A program made the position numbers and the translations under genes. DNA of 64,000 bases, taken from NCBI GenBank assembly GCA_964007475.1, contig OZ023275.1, positions 33,212,029 through 33,276,028 on the forward strand. The letters run 5' to 3'. Positions within the stretch are counted from its first letter, which is position 1. Each line of letters starts with the position of its first letter. Origin of the DNA: Hybos culiciformis (Eukaryota > Arthropoda > Insecta > Diptera > Hybotidae). The notes under the pieces are model-generated. The model was not told the origin of the DNA. It did no database searches and saw only the letters and a list, made by a program, of their open reading frames with translations. This document shows, one piece after another, positions 22,973 through 35,330 of this stretch.

Positions 22973-25900
22973 GCTTTAACTCAGTAAAGACTGTCAATTT
23001 CATTTTACACTACTGAGAACTACATCATTTGGGTCTTCTACAATAAAATAACATAAAATGAACAGAATAATAAATATATTTGTTTATTGAAAATAAAATA
23101 TTAATAAAATAATATTTAAAAAATAAAAATTCTCAATTTTTCGTATTTATTTAAAATTATTTTTAATTTAATAAACAGCAAGATTTTTTTATAAAAATTT
23201 AATGTATCTACGTATTACTATAAAAATATAAGTATGTATAAATATTTTCCTATGTGAAAAAAATAATATTCAAAATCAATAAAATAAAAGAAAATGTAAA
23301 TAATAATAAAAAAAAAATACAAACAAAACAGCAGTCGCAAAAGACAAAAAAAACAATATTATTTTTCTTAAATTGATAATTTTGTATGAAATTTTTTTAT
23401 TTAAATAAATTGGCCTGATGTCAAAATTATCTCGTAAAAAATCTTTTGATCTGTTTGTTTAAAATTTATTCCAGAACTAATAGTTTCTATGTTTTAAATG
23501 TTAGCTTATAATTACGATAGTTATGTGAAATAATAAATATATTTATTGAAGTTTTGAATAGTAATATTTTTATTTTCTGACTATCAAGAAATGTTTTTAA
23601 AAACATGAGTTTAAAATCATTCCCTAATTCAAGGATTTTACGTAGTAATACATGTTATACACGTTATTCTGTACAAACTATAATGAATTTTTCCCAGGAT
23701 GTGTTTCAAATTAATAGTTTCAAACTTTTTCTAAGAATGATCAAGACAAATCTAATAAATACAAACATATTTCATTTTGAATTCATTGGTCATTGCAATA
23801 CTAAAGTTTGATAGTAAAACTTATAAATAATAATGTTTACAACATAAATGTGATTGAATTCATATGTTATATAAAAAAAAGAAGTTCCTTCCCTCTTTTA
23901 TGAAAATTTTTAAATTTTCAATAAATTTGTGAAATTTTACAACTTTTCTTTTCAATTACACACATATTTTAATGTTTTGATTTTTCTGGATAACCTTGAA
24001 GAAATATTTTACAAAAATTATTTCCGTACGAGAGAGACTGTTTTCAAAACAAACATTGTTTGTGATTAAAACTATTTTTATAAATTATTTATAATTTAAA
24101 TAATTAAATAATGAAATCTTTCATTAAAGGTCAAAATTATTATAAATATAAAATTTTATTTTTAATTTTAGCATGGAATTATGAATATTAAATTTTTTTT
24201 TCAATTTAGTATGTTAATAAACCTCTTGACACTATTATAGCCGGGCAGTCTTTCTTTTCGTATTTTTTACTGCAGTTTTAAAAGTGAACTCAATTTTATA
24301 CAGAATATCTGTAGAAGTTATAAACTTCTCGAGTTATTTGACATATTCAATACCCAAGATAACATTTAGAGGAACCTCATATTTCTGTATCTTTCAAGGC
24401 ACTAAAATTAAGGTCTCTGAATCTGAAATCTGATTAAAAAATCTATAGAAAATTCTTAAAGGATCATTTAGAGTCTAAATGAATAAAAATGTAGAAGTAA
24501 ATAATAGTAATAAATATGTTTAATTAACTTTAATTTTTCGATTATTATTATGATTAATCAAACCAATTTTTTTTTCAGTAAAAAAATTAATTATTTTTCG
24601 AAAATTACTTCATTAAACAGATATTTTAATTTTATAACTAATCATGAAGTATTTATGCCAAAAATTTCATCTTCATTTTTGTTTTTATTCTCTTTTTAAA
24701 TTAATATATTTTATATAAGTACACATAAAGACTAAAATTGTTTTAAGAAATGAAATGTCTGATGATTGCATATAACAATATTGTATTTATAAAGCTATAC
24801 ATATCATTATATTAAAGTAGTATATACTTAGAACAATCTTCATCTTTTAATAATTTGTCAAAATGTCATATACAAATTGTAATTTCTTCTCCAACAAGGA
24901 CTTTAAGCCTCCTTTCTCCATTTCTTTCTTTTTTTTTTTTTGTGTAGTATTATTATTATTATGTTGCAATATTTACTTAAAGAATTTTTCTTTTATTTTC
25001 ACCCTCCATTCATATAAGTAAAATGAGTTCATTTACATCTAACAGGATATTCTTCTTTTAGATACAATGTTTTTTTATATAATAATTTATATATTATGAT
25101 AAAAATAAAAAAAGTGTATATTAATGTATATACGTATATTTAAATAATATGTATTCTTTTATGCTAAACAAACTATTCAGGGTATCATACAAGAGATTAT
25201 TTTGTTAAAAAAAAAAACAAAACAAAATTTTTTTTTCTTGTTAATATTTAAAGGATATTATGGAAGAATTGAATTTTTTTAGTTACTCAACAATTTCCAG
25301 TTACTTAGAATTCTTTGGTTTTTCATTACACACACTATAGACTATACTATATATTTCCACCCAGTGCAAAGATATTATGTACAATAAGATAATAGAAATT
25401 TACATTTACGTATACTTTAAATATGTTTATGTACCTAAATACAAAAAGCATCTTTATCAAAAATAAAAGTGTGCACATTTATTGAAATGTAAATGCACTG
25501 CTGAAAAAAAAAATTAAAACAGTTGGATAAAATAATATTACATACACACACCAGACTAATAGATATAAATTTTTTAAGACTATTTAGTATTTTTATATAT
25601 TTTTTTTTTTGAAACTGTTGTACAGAAGACATATAAAATGCATAAAAATGGTAGTGCAGTGCTTCGTTAGATAAAAAAAATAATAAAAATTTAATACTAA
25701 ACACATAAAATAATATCTGATTATTAAATCTTTTACTCTAAAAACTTTTACCTTTATTAAATTCTTTGATTATTATTTTTTTTTTTAACTTTTATTATCA
25801 CTTTTTTTTATGCATATGTTATTAATATTTCAGATATTGAAATCTTAAAGCTTAAAGACTTACTTATTTTATTTTTATCCCTTTTCTTATTATTATTATA

Positions 25901-27649
25901 AAAGCTTTGCATATTGTATTGAACTTCTATAAAATTTGGCTGTCATAAACTTGTATAAGTATCATTGATGGTATTTAATTATAACTACCCTATAAAAAAA
26001 AATTCATATACCTACATATTAAGAGTGCTCTCTAAAAAATATATTATAATAAAGTTTTGTGTCAACATGTAGAAAAATAAAACTAAACTTATATTTCGAA
26101 TAAAATAAAAATAACAAAAAATGAAACTTTCAAATCCCAAGGAATGGGTTCTTAATTTTCTAAATATATGTATTTGTGATGTATGTATATTTTTTTTTGT
26201 AAGGAAACGACAACATCTGAAAGGATTGTTATAAAATATTTTGATGTGTGTCAGTGGTGAGAAATATATTTATGTATCTATCTATCTATATGTTTTTTTA
26301 AATATGAAAATTTTCATGTTCTTTCTTATGATTGCCCATTGAATTTTAAAATTTCTTTATATATACATTTTATAGAGAGATGATTTAAAAGAAATAAAAA
26401 AAAAAATTATTATTAATTAGAATAGGAAAAACTGAGAAAAATTAAAAATTGATAATTGTTTTCATTTTTAACTTTCTACTAAATATTATGCGATGAGGAT
26501 ATTCTTATTGACTTAAATAGTATGGAAAAAAAAATTGGAATAAATTATTTTTTATAATTTCCTTATCTTTAAGAAGATCAATAAAATTTATATTCTGAAA
26601 GTTTAGTATTCCTAAATAAATAACGTTTGAAAGTAATTTTTCTCAATACACTTAATGTTATTTTCAATATATTTAAATCGCATTTGAATAAAACCAATTA
26701 AATATAAATACTTATCTAAAATAGCGATTACGATTGCAATGTATTGAAAACCGATTTGTATTTATATAATATTTGAATTTATATTCTTATTATTTAAATG
26801 CACATATTCTTGGGTCTATTTCTCTATGATAGATAAAATTACCTCAAATTATTTCTCAACTAAGTTTTAAAAATATTTTATTTGAAAACATGATTTTCAA
26901 CATAATAAATTTTAATTGCCTTATAAAATATTCAAGAGTAATGAATAAGATTTTCAGTCTGCTAGATGTTAATATGAAAAGATTAAAATAAAATATATAC
27001 ATATATCCAAAGTAAGGTGTTTTAGCAAAAATTAATAATGTATGCAATGCAATGCAGTTTCCATGATTATAAAAAAAATTTTTTAAGTAAACAATTTAGT
27101 TGTCTTTTTGAATAATGTCCTGTTCAACTGAATCGTATATTCATTAGATAATTTATTAATTGTTTTTCTTTCGTCGTATCGTATTATTATTCAATTACCT
27201 ACAGGCTTGAAAATTTATAAGTAATAAGTAAAAAAGAACATTCGTACTGCAATGCTTCATAAATAATCAAACTTAATATGCAAAAGAAATATTTTCATTT
27301 TTATAAAAGCATTTTGAGAACTGATCAAATTAAATTTCCAGCAACAAAGATTGGCTTGATAGATTTACTTGTATGCTTGTTTTTTAATATTTTTCAAATC
27401 TATTTTATTTGACACAAATCAATCAAGTAAAATTTGTTTGAGTCAAGTTGTGTTAAATTTAAAGACTATTGCCTATTTTTATGTTCGACAAAATCATTAA
27501 GGTCTTGTTCATCAATATTTATTCTGCATTAAGGAAAGAAAACTGAAAACAAAATTTAAATCGATTAAATAAATAATATTTTTTTATTTTTTTATGTAAA
27601 TATATGTACCTTATTTATTATTATTTTATATTTTTCGTTATATTTTCAG
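22973..27649. other. Intergenic or intronic A/T-rich DNA
   Basis: No gene recognised. A slightly GC-richer patch at 24236-24440 (with TAGCCGGGCAGTC and AACTTCTCGAGTTATTTG) resembles a decayed interspersed repeat, but I see no ends. Confidence 0.35.
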
Positions 27650-27694
27650 ATACAACATTGGGTTCTCTTCAACGGATTTAATAATTTTAAAAAG
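27650..27694 (+). other. Candidate 45-nt microexon (plus strand)
   Basis: A strong acceptor (TTTTTCGTTATATTTTCAG) precedes the block and a donor-like AAAAG|GTAATT follows it. The 45 bases are a multiple of three and are open in two frames (IQHWVLFNGFNNFKK, or YNIGFSSTDLIILK in the next). No homologue is recognised. A chance acceptor-donor pair is quite possible in A/T-rich DNA. Confidence 0.2.
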
Positions 27695-28912
27695 GTAATT
27701 CAGCAATAATATTTTTTGACGTAAACATAACAATATTTATATTAAAAATACAAGTGCATGCTATAGTTCCTTCAAAAATTTGCATTCCCTCCAGGATGCG
27801 AAGTGAAAAATAAATTATGTTTTGTGAAAAAAAAAAAAAAAAAATGTTTTAATTTTTAAATATGAAAAATTTAACACGTTATTAAATTTATTTAATGCGC
27901 CTAGTAAAAATATGTAAATTGTATAATAAGAAAAAAAATGTCAAAAATCCATTCCACACGATGGAAATTTAATATTGCTTTCGAATAGTTGTTGAAACTT
28001 AGGTACAAAGTTTAATGTTCACGGATTGAAATATTTTAGTTATGTGGCAGGTTTTTGAGCCTCCACTATTTATAAAACCGAAAGAAAAGACAATTTTCGA
28101 CTACTCAACTTATCTATAGTCGTATATTTACAAACATTTTAATTTCTAAAAATATTTTCTCATTTAAAAAAATTGAATAAATTTGCAAAACATATAATGG
28201 AAATAAAATTTTTAACGATAAATTTTCTCTCAACCAAAAATTAAGATATAAATTTAAAAAATAATAATAAATTCAACGGAGAGATGTCCTTGATTTAAAA
28301 AATATATATATGAAAATGTACACTAAAATTTAAATTAAAGGATGAAAATTAATTAAAATAAATGAATTTGTAAACAGCTTTATCCGAAGGAGTACATTAA
28401 ATAAGATTAATTAAAACATAAATTTTATTTAAATATTAAGTATAAATGTATATTGCTTTAATATAAATCTTTATTTAAAAAATGTTTGCTCTAAGTATAA
28501 ATATTGATAAATATATTTTATATACGTTATATAAATAGAATTATCAACATTATACTTATAAAGTTACCCCACAAACATAAATATGAATATTTTACTAAAT
28601 TGAGTGTAAAGAGAATCGGTAATGAATGAATATTTGAATTATAATTTTACATATAACATTTCAATGCAAATAGTAGGATAGGTTTATAAGAGCTTCTTTG
28701 TAGAAAACAAATTATTATTAGTCATCATGATTCAGGAAATGCAAATTTTCAATATTATATAATTTATTTACTATAATATAAATTTATAAAAATTTCACTT
28801 TCTACATAATTTATTCTATATATAAGTTCATATTGCAAATATATTATTTTAATAACAATTATTATAAAAAATTATGTAGATGTACTTATTTTTATTAAAC
28901 TCATTTACTAGA
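27695..28912. other. Intergenic or intronic A/T-rich DNA
   Basis: No gene or repeat structure recognised before the hAT-like MITE. Confidence 0.35.
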
Positions 28913-28920
28913 GTCTAGAG

Positions 28921-29641
28921 CAGTGGTTCTTAACCTTTTTAGCTACCGGCACCCCTAAAATTTTCAAACAATATTCTCGCACCCCTTACCAGAAATTATT
29001 GACTTATATAAATTAAAAAACAAACATTATGCAAAACATATTTTTTATACTAAATTAAATTTTTTAATAAAACACTAAAAAAATATTAAACTTCTATCTA
29101 TTATTGCTATATTTTAGCTTACCTTTTGAATTTGACTTTAATGTACCAAATTATATTCTAATAATTAGAATATAAATATTCAACTAAACTTGTAAAATTA
29201 ACTTGTATTAATTGTTTTATTATTAATATTTAACTTTTAATATTCAACACAAAAATTCAAACTTGTAATAATCAACACTAAAATTCAATTATTTTTAAAT
29301 CTTTATTCAATGTAATGTTCGAATCAGTATTTATATTTCTAAGAATAATCGCAACAATCAACTAAAATTTCGAGGAAATATAAAAATCACTATAGAAACG
29401 CATTTGAATTTTTGTAATTGTAGAAAAAATACAAAAATTAATTTGTTTCTATGGTTTATAATTTACAAACATATTTAAAAAATGTTTTGTGAATAAAAAA
29501 TTTACTAACCAAAATGAATTTTTAAGATTAGTTTTTTATTTTGCTAGCTACACGTGAATTTGGAAAATTACAATTTCGCACCCCCAAATATTCAAGCTCG
29601 CACCCCTAAGGGGTGCGTGCACCACCGGTTAAGAACCACTG
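28921..29641. mobile_element. 721-bp hAT-like MITE (CAGTGGTTCTTAACC family)
   Basis: The terminal inverted repeats are 15 of 15 identical, CAGTGGTTCTTAACC. Both ends carry subterminal GCACCCCT motifs, and a GCACCCCTAAGGGGTGC palindrome lies near the right end. The octamer GTCTAGAG is exactly duplicated (28913-28920 and 29642-29649). This terminal sequence type is widespread among animal hAT-derived non-autonomous repeats. The interior is A/T-rich and non-coding. The identical duplications suggest a fairly young insertion. Confidence 0.92.
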
Positions 29642-29649
29642 GTCTAGAG

Positions 29650-32600
29650 AGTGTAACAACTTAATAATTCAATGAAATTTCATAACGAATCGTCTCAATT
29701 GAAATAATTAGTATACCTTACCCATATAAAATGTTGAATTGATACCATATTCACACCTTAATCTTAAAAATAGATTTTACCAAATTATCCTGGCCTAGTT
29801 CTTGCTTAAAATTGCAGTTTTATTTAATCTGCCAATTAATTAATAACAAGAGTAAGAACTAATATTGTAACTCCATAGTACACTACTGAACAACTTAAAT
29901 AAAATTATTGCTAGCTAGAATATTTTTTTTTTTAAATAATATTAAAACTACATAAATTTTGAATTTTTTTTTTGTTTTAGATTTTTTAAAATTTAATTAT
30001 TTTTCTTGCATCAATTTTTTTTTCAGATGCAAAAATTTCTATTCCAGACCGATTTGCATAATTTTTAAAAGCAACTGAAGTGAATCAATTTTTCTTGTTT
30101 AATTTTTTTTAATCTTTAATGAATTCGTTAGAAAAAAAAAAAAAAACTGAACAATAATAATTCTTTTTCTCTAACATGAATGAAAATTATTCAATATTTA
30201 TCCTCTTTTAGACTAGTTATACATAAAGCTTTCTTTATACATATAGTTAGAGAACTCAACAAGTATGAAAAAAAAATATATATATAAATTTTCCGCCACT
30301 GATTGTCATAACGTCAGTAAACCCCTTCTTGGTAAAACATTTTTTTTTATTTTTTGTTTTTTTTTTTTATTTCATTTTTAGTTCTTTTTCTTTCATATTA
30401 AAAAACATTGTTTTTCTACATAATTTTATTTTTTTATTTTTTATTTTATTGTGCAAGGAAAAATTTAGTGTTCACCGCAGTTTTTCTCTGAATTTATTAT
30501 CTTTATTGATTTTACTTCAATTCATTCATCAATGTTTTTTAATCCGATTAGAATAATTTTGATATTGAACGAGCAATTGAAGTGAAATTATATGTACATA
30601 TATGTATATAATATAAAATTTATGTAACAAAAGATTCGATTTTGTATGTTGATTAAAATCTTGTTGAAAAAGAATTATTTGATTTAGTAAAGTGAATCGT
30701 TTAAAGAAAAAATCATTGTGTATAAAATACTAAATTAGAAGTTTTTTGATAGTTTGTAGAATTAAGTAAAACAAAATTTAAAAATTTGTTTGTCCTAGAA
30801 AATCTCAAATTGTATTTCGGGTCTTAAATATTTGCAATTCTATTCTGTTTCATCCGAATGAAATGAAGAGTTGGATTTTCCAAAATTTCTATTTTTTGTA
30901 TAAATTTCTCTGTGGGAAATTTCGCATTTTTGAACAGTGGAATTTGTTCACCAAATCTTTATCTTTATTTTCAACTCTTTTGAGAATTTTTTTTGTGTAT
31001 ATCTTCAAGATAGTTCACATACTCTTAAGCTTAATTTTCTACAAAGAAGAAAAGAAAAAAACAAGAATAAAATAGAATAAAATAAAAATATATATAAATA
31101 TATTTTTATCCCTTTTATTTATTATTACAATATATGTGTTATATATACATATATTTTATGCAAAAGGTATTTGAACTTTTAAAATTAGTTGCCTAAAGTT
31201 GTTGAAAACTCCCTTTGATCAATGTAAGAAGAGCAAAAAAAAATAAATAAATAAATAAATAAAACAAAATAGAAAATTTTAAAAAACTTTGCAAGGAATT
31301 TTTATTTTTTATTTATTTTTTTTTTAAGTTTAAGTGTATTTTGTATAAGTAAAAGAGGAGAGCTTTAATAAAAATTTGGCAACGAAAGCGGTCACATAAC
31401 ACGCAAGAATAATTTTCAAAATAATATTTTATTTTCTATTAAAGACAGGTCATATAATATGAATTAAAATGCAATTATATTCGAATTTATTTTCTATTTT
31501 TAATATACATATACATTTATATAAAATTATTTTTACTTCGTAAGTATTGCTAATAATTTATAGTTCTGAGGTTCTGAGAGAAATCAAGTGATTAGAAAAA
31601 AAGGACATCATAACGTATTTTTATTAATTTTATTTAATATTCTCAATTGTTTAAAATTTAGAAAATAAAATACAAAAAAAAAATAAAGAAAAATATCACA
31701 AGTTTATTCTGAATTTTATTATTATTTTCAAATTATAATAACAAAGCTCTAAGCAAGAGTTCATTTCAACTTATAACCAATTTTTAACTTTATTAATTAA
31801 TAATCCAATTTTTATTTAATAAAATTAATGCACCGAAAAATTTTCAAAATATTATATTTCCTAATTTCACATTAAAATATTTTTATATATCGGTATAACC
31901 TTAGCTTTGAATATAATTCCGATTAGACGATAAAAAAAAAAAAATATAAGACACGAAATAATTTTAAAAATTAAAAAAGAAAAAGAATATTTTTTTTGCT
32001 TTAATAAAATGCATTTAGTCGGGGGCAATATCTTAAAGTTCAGTCATGCAAGCAATAATAGAATGGTGTTGAAATGATATAAAATCAATTATTTCATTTT
32101 TATGATTATAGAATGTAAAGAGAATAGTTAAAAACTGGTCAAAATGCTACACCGATTTGTAGAGTTTCCTACATTTTATGATACTTTTGTTAATTATAAT
32201 TTAATAATAACCAATTTATCTATAAATCAATAATCACAATAGCTACTATAGGCTCTATAATAAGTTTTATTAAGAAGAGGATTAAGTCAAAATCGGGAAT
32301 CAAAAAACATTTCTTAATCTTTATTTTATATATGTGGTTTCTCTTTTGGAAGATTTATCAAGACCCTAACAAATGAATCATAGGGTTATCAAATATCAAA
32401 AATAAATAATTAATAAAATTATCTTTTTTATTTAAATTTGATGATAACAAAATGATTATAACATATCGAATAATGCGGTTACAAAATTTATAATTTCAAT
32501 TTATTTTTAAATAAATTAAAACAAACAAAAAAAAAACTTTTAAATTATTTCTGATTTCATTCTTTATTTAGATAAAAAATTGGGTAACCACATTACACAT

Positions 32601-35221
32601 TGTATTCATTAAAACAATGAAAAAAATATTTATTAAACATATATAAAAGAATCTGATTAACGAAATTTCAAATTTGGAAATTTACATTTTCTAAGAGCCA
32701 CTATATAGTATTATTAAATTTATTTGTTTATACTGAAAATGTGTTGAAGTACTTTCTATCAAATTTAAATTGAAATATGTTTGTTTAGTCTAGTTTTTTG
32801 TAGCGATAATAAAAAAAAAAAAAAATTAAATAATGCATTAAAATAATTTCCTTGCACACTTATTTTCATGTTAGTAAATCATAACATATAGTGTCTGATA
32901 ATGGTAAACAGAACTTCCACAAGGCGGGCAATAAAACATCAACTTTTATATATATATAAAAAAAATGTATATCGACGTAACATAAACTTCTACTGTATAA
33001 AGTTCAATGAGCTAAAACTATATAAATTTTATATACACTTAAAATAATATTATAGGTAAACAGAATAGGACCATAACGTGTCAATACTGTAGAATTGTGG
33101 ATATTTTATTTCAGATAAAGGAAAAGTTTTTTTATTTTATGTCAGGTGAATTCGGTGTTAGCAACCTAATTGTACGATGTTAAAACATCCAAATGATTAA
33201 TACAATATTTATATTAGCTCAACAGAAAATGAAAAATATTAAATTTGCAAGTTTGCAGTAGTGAAATCATTTTCATGATTTCACTACTATCACTAATATT
33301 ATATACATTCACATTCAACCAATTTAGGATAAACAAACAGAAAATTGTTTAAAGCAGTAGGTTTAAAGAATTAAATGTTCAAACGTTTGATATTCATTTA
33401 TATTAAGTACAAACAAAAGTTAAATTTCTTTGTACTTACTAATTAAATAATTTAAAGTTGTTATAATAACCATTCAAGTATCTACAAATATAGAGCGATG
33501 GAGAAGACTTTTACAAAAAAACATACAAATTAAATTTTCGTTTTTGTCAAAAAGTTTTCTGATATAAAAAAAAATGTGTTAAGGGATTTGAACTAATTTT
33601 GAGCCCTGTTGTTTTTTCACCATTTTATTCGAAAATGTTTTGTTAACATTATATTTTATATATAATGAGACTTGTGTTCATTTAGTAAAAAAATTATTTG
33701 TTAAGATTCTTTAAGCAACTGATTAATTTTTTCTCAAAACTTGTAATTACAGTCTCAATGATAAATACACCTACACTACACATATATATAATATATTTAT
33801 TATCCTTTTTATTTCAATAAAAAACTTTTATTATAGTAATAATAAGATTGTTTGATTTTACAACATAATGCTAAGAAGTTAAATTTGTATAATTTAACAT
33901 AAAGATAATGAAAACATCTGCTTATTAAAATATTATTATTGGAAATAATCCTAAATTTTAAGAAGCTTTATTTAAATTTCGGTTATGGTTATGAAGATTT
34001 TGTAAATAAAAACAAAAGTAATTCTCTTTGGATTTATGCCAAAGAAATTATTATGATTTTAACTGCTTCTTCGTGCTACTAATTATTATCTTGTACTTTT
34101 TTTTCGTAAAAAAGGATAAAAAAAAATTCAAAATCATAAAACAATCTAAGATTTGAATTTTGTTTTTTCGTTAATGTTGTGATATTATAATATTGCATCA
34201 AATAAAATTATTTCAAAAAAGGAGGAACCTTCTTCGCTTATCTTATAAATATTAAGTGTGAATAAAAAGGTTCTTAATTTTTTATTAAATGTACATAATG
34301 TAATATAAATATATGTATGATATATCTTTAAGTTTGGTATTGTAGGGTTTGGTTGGTTGCAAAACTCTCAAAATCCATTATAAATTATTTCGAGAAAAAA
34401 GCAAACATTATTGAAAACTAATGAAGCATTTTCTCGTGGATAATGGCCCTTAACTCATTTTTTTTAAAGTGGACTTTGCAACTGTAGACTGTTCAATATA
34501 TTCGTTATTTTCATATTTGATAAAATTTTGAGGTAAAAAATAAATTTACCTATCATCTAAGTTTTTTTTTTGTTTGCTTTACTTACAATTTTCAACAACT
34601 CTTAGAAATATATTGCATAATAATAATATTTTAATCTGTTTAGCAAAAGTAATTCCATAATACAACCAATAAATGTTTCCCTTCTTATTTTCATGGCAAT
34701 ACATAAGTATAATATATATACATGTTATGTATTACATTTATTTTCCAATAAACATTAAACATTAAATCTTATTCTTAATGATTTATTCCTTTGAAAAGAA
34801 AATTAATTAATAAATTATGTCGAGAAGATTTGAATTTTATTGATTTTTGTGTATATTTCAATAAAATTATGAAGAAAAGGAAATCATTGAATTTGATGGG
34901 AATTAATTTTTACATATTCATATAAATATATTGTACAATAGTAGTATAATATTAATGATAACGTTTAAGGCAATAAATTTATATTTTATTGTATTCAAGA
35001 ATTCTTTGAAAACAGGAATTATCGACAATAATTATTGAGAATTAAAATGTTAATGAATAAATTTCAATTTATGATTTATATATTAATGTTGTGATATTTA
35101 ATCGATAAAAGCATAATTTGTAAATAAAAATTATATTATTCCCATGATGAATATTATAATCATAAAAATATGTACATTATATAAAAATCATTAAAAAGAA
35201 CATAAGTAATTTTTAATTTTA
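29650..35221. other. Intergenic or intronic A/T-rich DNA with simple repeats
   Basis: No gene recognised. There is an (AAAT)n tract at 31239-31264. The open frames near 30329 and 30863 consist almost only of Phe, Leu, Ile and Ser, and are chance products of T-rich runs. Confidence 0.4.
33257..33288. repeat. Perfect 14-bp stem hairpin
   Basis: AGTAGTGAAATCAT and ATGATTTCACTACT pair perfectly around the loop TTTC. It is too short for a typical miRNA precursor, and no longer pairing continues outside. Confidence 0.6.
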
Positions 35222-35330
35222 TTATACATCCTTTATGGTGACTGGTGGTTTCCAATCCTTTTCTACAAGCTTTAATCCTGTTCAAATAATAATTCTCTTT
35301 CTTGAGTTTCGGGAGCTTTTCTTTCCATTC
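35222..35330 (-). other. Coding-like GC-richer island, unresolved
   Basis: On the minus strand this patch reads with ordinary protein composition in more than one frame (for example LKLVEKDWKPPVTIKDV followed by TAATAA at 35222, and MERKAPETQERELLFEQD). No single frame crosses the whole patch without a stop. The purine-rich sense strand and frame switches suggest a decayed coding fragment, such as a retrocopy or transposon remnant. I do not recognise its source. Confidence 0.25.

Noticed and set aside
30024..30058. TTTTTTTTCAG followed by ATGCAAAAATTTC as a possible terminal exon
   Set aside because: Only 13 codons before a stop. T-rich tracts ending in CAG are common here by chance.
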